DNA of 64,000 bases. Source: Meandrina meandrites. Its lineage: Eukaryota > Cnidaria > Anthozoa > Scleractinia > Meandrinidae. The translations under genes were made by a program, and so were the position numbers. The notes below the pieces were generated by a model. It was not told the DNA's origin. It did not search any database and was given only the letters and a program-made list of their open reading frames with translations. Of the stretch, positions 62,201-64,000 are shown one piece after another; within the stretch, counting starts at the first letter, position 1; each line of letters begins with the position of its first letter. The DNA lies in NCBI GenBank assembly GCA_963693305.1, contig OY855904.1, positions 38,507,417-38,571,416 on the forward strand, given 5' to 3'.

Positions 62201-63880
62201 TAGTTTCCAGGTCCACTCCAGAGTAATCTCTCAGGCTAGGGTTTGCTGCGAGAAGAAAAACAAACTGACTTTTTTGGGATATCATAAATAATAACATCAA
62301 TAAGTCACCAGGCTCCTCTGTCTCCTAAGATAACAGCCCAGGGATAACTTTCATAAGATCAACAGACAAATAAGAGAGATGGTGCCAATTGAGTCTTGGT
62401 CATTGAATGCCAAGTCAGTATTTTGGACAGACAAAACAAAAATGTTGTCGGACATGACATTACCTTCAACTTCCTTTTTCATTCAAAATTGCTAGGGTAA
62501 AGTAAATTCATGAGAAGCAGCATGTAGTATAATCAAATTACAAATCTTGCTCACGGTACATTTACATGTAAATTCATCTGTGAAATGATATTATAGTCAT
62601 TTTTTAGAAATACTTAATTAGTCATTTTTTTTTGTCTTTCATACTTTGTACATTTTTTCATTGCACCTGGCTTTATATGTCAGTTGCTTATGCTAATTCA
62701 GGTTAGTTTTCCGCTTGTATTGCATGTTAGTCCAGTTCCGTTGAAGTTTGCTGTTCAGTGGCAAGGAAAAACCATTTTTGAAATCAATCAAGTTCTAGCT
62801 GACATTATGCCTCAGAAATTGTAAAGGAAGGAATTCAGATTTTGTGTGTGCTCAAGAGATAAAGCTGAGAATTAATCTCACGTTCACTGGGTTTGTTTTG
62901 ATTTCATATATAGCAATCAGCTATAGCCATTTCTGAGTTAAAAAAATTGGATGGAGATGATGTCCAACTACAGTTTGGATTTTGCCGGAATGTGGGCATA
63001 TACTGGTTGGCCATTGTCCGATGACCAAGTCAGTTATTTGCAGTCCTGTATGTAGAATGGAAGGAAATAAGACTTTTATCAACTCACCTTGAAAGTTATC
63101 AACTTTGCCATAGTGAACTTGAAGTACAAGAAAATTGACACCAGAATTACCACCCACTTCAAAAGCAACATCTGGAAACAACAAAATTAAAAAGAATGGT
63201 CATAAAAAGACAGACATATTGTTCCATATGATAATATCGGGTTTTGTCATGAGATTCCAGTCTTTGTAATGTCTCTGGTTTAAAAAAGAGTATTTTTTAA
63301 AGTTCCCCCCCCCCCCCCCCCCCCTCCAAATCAAACTGGATTTCCCAAATTTAAGAGGCTTTGTCATGGATTTAAGCAGATTTTTTGAACGGCCACAATA
63401 TATATTTGTGTTGTAGGAAATCTTCAAATAATGGTCCACTTTTATTAACAATTGCTATATTGCAGCACAGTATTAAATTGTGAAGGTGGATGTCTAGGAT
63501 GGAAATGGATTACAACTTGAAAAATTTAGGCTAAGCTTTTCAAGTTGTTTCTCAGTGCTCTTCAAACAATCAATACTCGTAGCCATGGTTGTTTTCTCTT
63601 CGCAAATTAAGGTTATATGTTTATTTACAGGGTGTCCATGTTCAAAGATAATGTTTTTCATGGGCTTAGTTGCATACCACTAATTCAGAATAGTTTTGAC
63701 CAAAAATCCTCAAAATCCCCATGACATCTCTCCTTTAATAAGGACTATGGTGCCAATGTCGATGACTTTTACGTGTTCTACTTACCTGGTGGTAATTTCA
63801 ACACTGGAGCATTTCTTCCCCAAGCATACAATATTTTCTCTCCAGCACCACACACGCCTGATCCCATTTCCCCACAGTTC
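47922..63880 (-). CDS. PAM: Peptidylglycine alpha-amidating monooxygenase (PHM + PAL), 5' part missing
   Basis: Two-step enzyme of the secretory pathway. Copper-dependent PHM hydroxylates C-terminal glycine and zinc-dependent PAL releases the amidated peptide. Eighteen exons in coding order: 63786-63880, 63088-63171, 62191-62245, 61503-61570, 59621-59653, 58778-58861, 58053-58129, 56928-56990, 56539-56591, 55967-56154, 52098-52281, 51148-51261, 50414-50486, 49746-49885, 48835-48920, 48521-48700, 48339-48442, 47922-48023. All junctions are canonical and phases match (593 residues seen). PHM copper ligands: LQVHYG, FRVHAHSLG and DEMCNFYMMYW. PAL zinc ligands: FMPHGLTID, QIPHSLSLD and QPHDVTSD; also FHRASR, DGYCNSR and ADRENSR. 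Cysteines of two known PHM disulfides are present, but the position corresponding to rat Cys186 is Tyr (LRDYSG). A stop follows KQIN after PAL, with no membrane anchor. The signal peptide and first PHM copper site lie beyond 64,000. Confidence 0.93.
49448..49612 (-). mobile_element. tRNA-derived SINE, family 2, in a PAM intron
   Basis: On the minus strand the head is GGCAACGTGGCCCAGTGGTT (A box), with a B-box-like GGCTTCAAATCC downstream. The tail ends CCAGTTGGGATT. It matches the copy in PRDM B intron 4 and lies in the same orientation as PAM. Confidence 0.75.
49949..50145 (+). mobile_element. tRNA-derived SINE, family 1, internally deleted, in a PAM intron
   Basis: Begins GGGAGGCGCGGTGGCCTAAT and contains GGGTTCGAGCCC and AAATGGGTACCGGCG. 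Compared with the copy at 20,860 it lacks part of the tRNA-like anticodon region and a block before the tail. It is antisense to PAM. Confidence 0.75.
50520..50600 (+). repeat. Polypurine GGGA/GGAA tract
   Basis: Nearly uninterrupted purine sequence with GGAAGGAAGGAAGG and GGGAGGGAGGGAGGG. Simple repeat inside a PAM intron. Confidence 0.8.
52402..52450. repeat. TCAA/TCGA microsatellite
   Basis: About ten tetranucleotide units, (TCGA)n grading into (TCAA)n. It is 121 bases downstream (in genome order) of the first PAL exon acceptor of PAM. Confidence 0.85.
53053..53283. repeat. Two adjoining palindromes in the PHM-PAL intron
   Basis: A 28-base perfect palindrome CAATGGTATATGAG/CTCATATACCATTG (about 53,053-53,080) is followed by a foldback at 53,161-53,283. 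The foldback arms share AACAATTATTCCAC and GTTGGATATGAGAT around a GGCGCTACGCGCC centre. It is non-coding. Confidence 0.7.
53557..53673. mobile_element. 117-base perfect palindrome with 9-10 bp target duplication
   Basis: The two 58-base arms pair without a mismatch around a single central A at 53,615. The arm begins CTAGCCTGCGAACGCAG. The direct repeat AGTGCTGAC (10 bases with the next C) lies at 53,548-53,556 and again at 53,672-53,680. The termini resemble those of the element at 32,790. I infer a very young Mutator-like foldback MITE, in a PAM intron. Confidence 0.8.
54597..54725. mobile_element. MITE, TCAAACACGAG family, copy 2
   Basis: Shares AGTGTTTCATCACATTTCCA, ATATGACGT and GCGGAGTATTT with copy 1 at 33,384. 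The right end is eroded. It lies in the PHM-PAL intron. Confidence 0.6.
55226..55370 (-). other. Possible alternative 3'-terminal exon of PAM (PHM-only form)
   Basis: On the minus strand a pyrimidine tract and CAG (TTTTTTTTATCTTTGATCGCAG region, acceptor at 55,371) is followed by sequence that, joined in phase to the last PHM exon, reads Gln-Ile-Arg and then a stop at 55,357-55,359. AATAAA hexamers follow on that strand at 55,246-55,251 and 55,226-55,231. Use of this exon would give a monofunctional, soluble PHM. Purely inferred. Confidence 0.3.
55536..55608. repeat. Inverted-repeat fragment with AGCCTGCAAAC ends
   Basis: AGCCTGCAAAC at the left and GTTTGCAGGCT at the right are exact reverse complements, and the interior is only weakly palindromic. 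The termini recall the TAGCCTG-ended palindromes at 32,790 and 53,557. Confidence 0.45.
56239..56427. repeat. Foldback element in a PAM intron
   Basis: Arms of about 85 bases share TTAGGC, CCGAGTT, TTTGCCTC, CAAAACGAGTC, GTGCGAAACCATTCAA and ATGAAAATGAGTTT on opposite strands. It sits between two closely spaced PHM exons. Confidence 0.75.
56750..56905 (-). repeat. Degenerate minisatellite, GTGACCTAGCCT-like unit
   Basis: About eleven imperfect units of 12-15 bases (GTGACCTA, GTGATCTAGCCTT, CTGACCTAGCCTTG). It starts about 20 bases past the donor of the PAM exon 56,928-56,990. Confidence 0.7.
57051..57315. mobile_element. DNA-transposon-like element with TACNGT ends
   Basis: The left end TACTGTATTTTCTCGATTAA and the right end, on the other strand TACCGTTTTCCTCC, are related inverted ends. 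The interior repeats ACGCCGGG and AAACGCCGGG blocks. It is non-coding. A related end sequence appears near 60,735-60,760. Confidence 0.55.
57673..57970 (+). mobile_element. tRNA-derived SINE, family 1, in a PAM intron
   Basis: Begins GGGAGGCGCGGTGGCC, with a degenerate B box (CAGGTTCAAGCCC). The body has TTCTTGGGCAAGACACTTTA and AAATGGGTACCGGCG, and the tail has CATCCCATCCAGGGGGGAG. It is the longest plus-strand copy. Confidence 0.8.
58945..59047. repeat. Hairpin element, same family as 23,155-23,288
   Basis: The arms AGTGAGAAATGATCTT and AAGATTATTTCTCACT, and the inner GTGAATTTTC and GAAAATTCAC, pair. The T-rich loop has no coding signal. PAM intron. Confidence 0.65.
59264..59443. repeat. 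(CTGA)n microsatellite, about 180 bases
   Basis: Long tetranucleotide array CTGACTGACTGA with CTGG, CCGA and CCCA variant units. The Ser/Val/Gln-rich open frame across it on the minus strand is a repeat artefact. It lies in the PAM intron between exons 59,621 and 58,861. Confidence 0.95.
61680..61862 (+). repeat. Purine-rich low-complexity stretch
   Basis: GGGAAGAGGGAGAAGACGGG and, further on, GGGAGGGAGGGGAGGGGAG, with short interruptions. It lies in a PAM intron. Confidence 0.6.
63305..63324. repeat. Poly-C run (20 C)
   Basis: Uninterrupted homopolymer in the PAM intron between the first two visible exons. Its length is likely unreliable in assembly. Confidence 0.9.
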
Positions 63881-63960
63881 CTACAAAAGACATATTAATA
63901 TCATGTATTAAAGAAATAACATGAACCATTGAATTTTTCATATGCTCCAGCCAAGGTTGT

Positions 63961-64000
63961 GGGAGGCGCGGAAGCCTAATGGTTAATGCACTGGACTTAG
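63961..64000 (+). mobile_element. tRNA-derived SINE, family 1, cut by window edge
   Basis: GGGAGGCGCGGAAGCCTAAT followed by GGTTAATGCACTGGACTTAG matches the tRNA-like head of the copies at 20,860 and 57,673. The rest lies outside the window. Confidence 0.65.

Overview
The window reads as nuclear DNA of an early-branching marine animal, most likely an anthozoan cnidarian (stony coral or sea anemone). That is an inference from gene content, short exons spread over kilobase introns, low GC, and many tRNA-derived SINEs and palindromic MITEs; no marker gene fixes the species. No bacterial-style operon, rRNA or intact tRNA gene was seen.

Region 1 (1-45,042) is a cluster of four paralogous PR/SET-domain (PRDM-type) genes in alternating orientation: A (minus, 134-4254), B (plus, 13,441-18,332), C (minus, 23,686-27,821) and D (plus, 39,326-45,042). 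I could chain the coding exons of all four with canonical splice sites and consistent reading phase, giving proteins of about 475, 580, 330 and 504 residues. Each has a short first exon carrying a shared N-terminal motif, an exon with the first half of the PR domain, an exon with the second half, and a 3' part. In A, B and D the 3' part holds a low-complexity linker and four C2H2-type fingers. C stops after the linker and has no fingers. Intron phases (1, 0, 1) are the same in all four, so they come from duplications. A/B and C/D are divergent pairs separated by about 9 and 11.5 kb of sequence without recognisable genes.

Region 2 (45,043-47,921) holds a weakly supported minus-strand gene: a signal-peptide-like first exon and a possible EGF-like exon.

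Region 3 (47,922-63,880, minus) is most of a bifunctional peptidylglycine alpha-amidating monooxygenase gene (PAM). Eighteen exons cover the PHM domain from mid-domain onward and the complete PAL domain, ending in a stop with no transmembrane segment. The 5' exons lie beyond the right edge. This enzyme makes the C-terminal amide of neuropeptides. It is not functionally linked to the PRDM genes; they are simply neighbours.

Between and inside the genes lie many mobile-element remains: two tRNA-type SINE families, foldback MITEs with 9-10 bp target duplications, a piggyBac-like MITE nested in another MITE, a hAT transposase relic, and a Penelope-like element nested inside another one. Simple repeats complete the picture.
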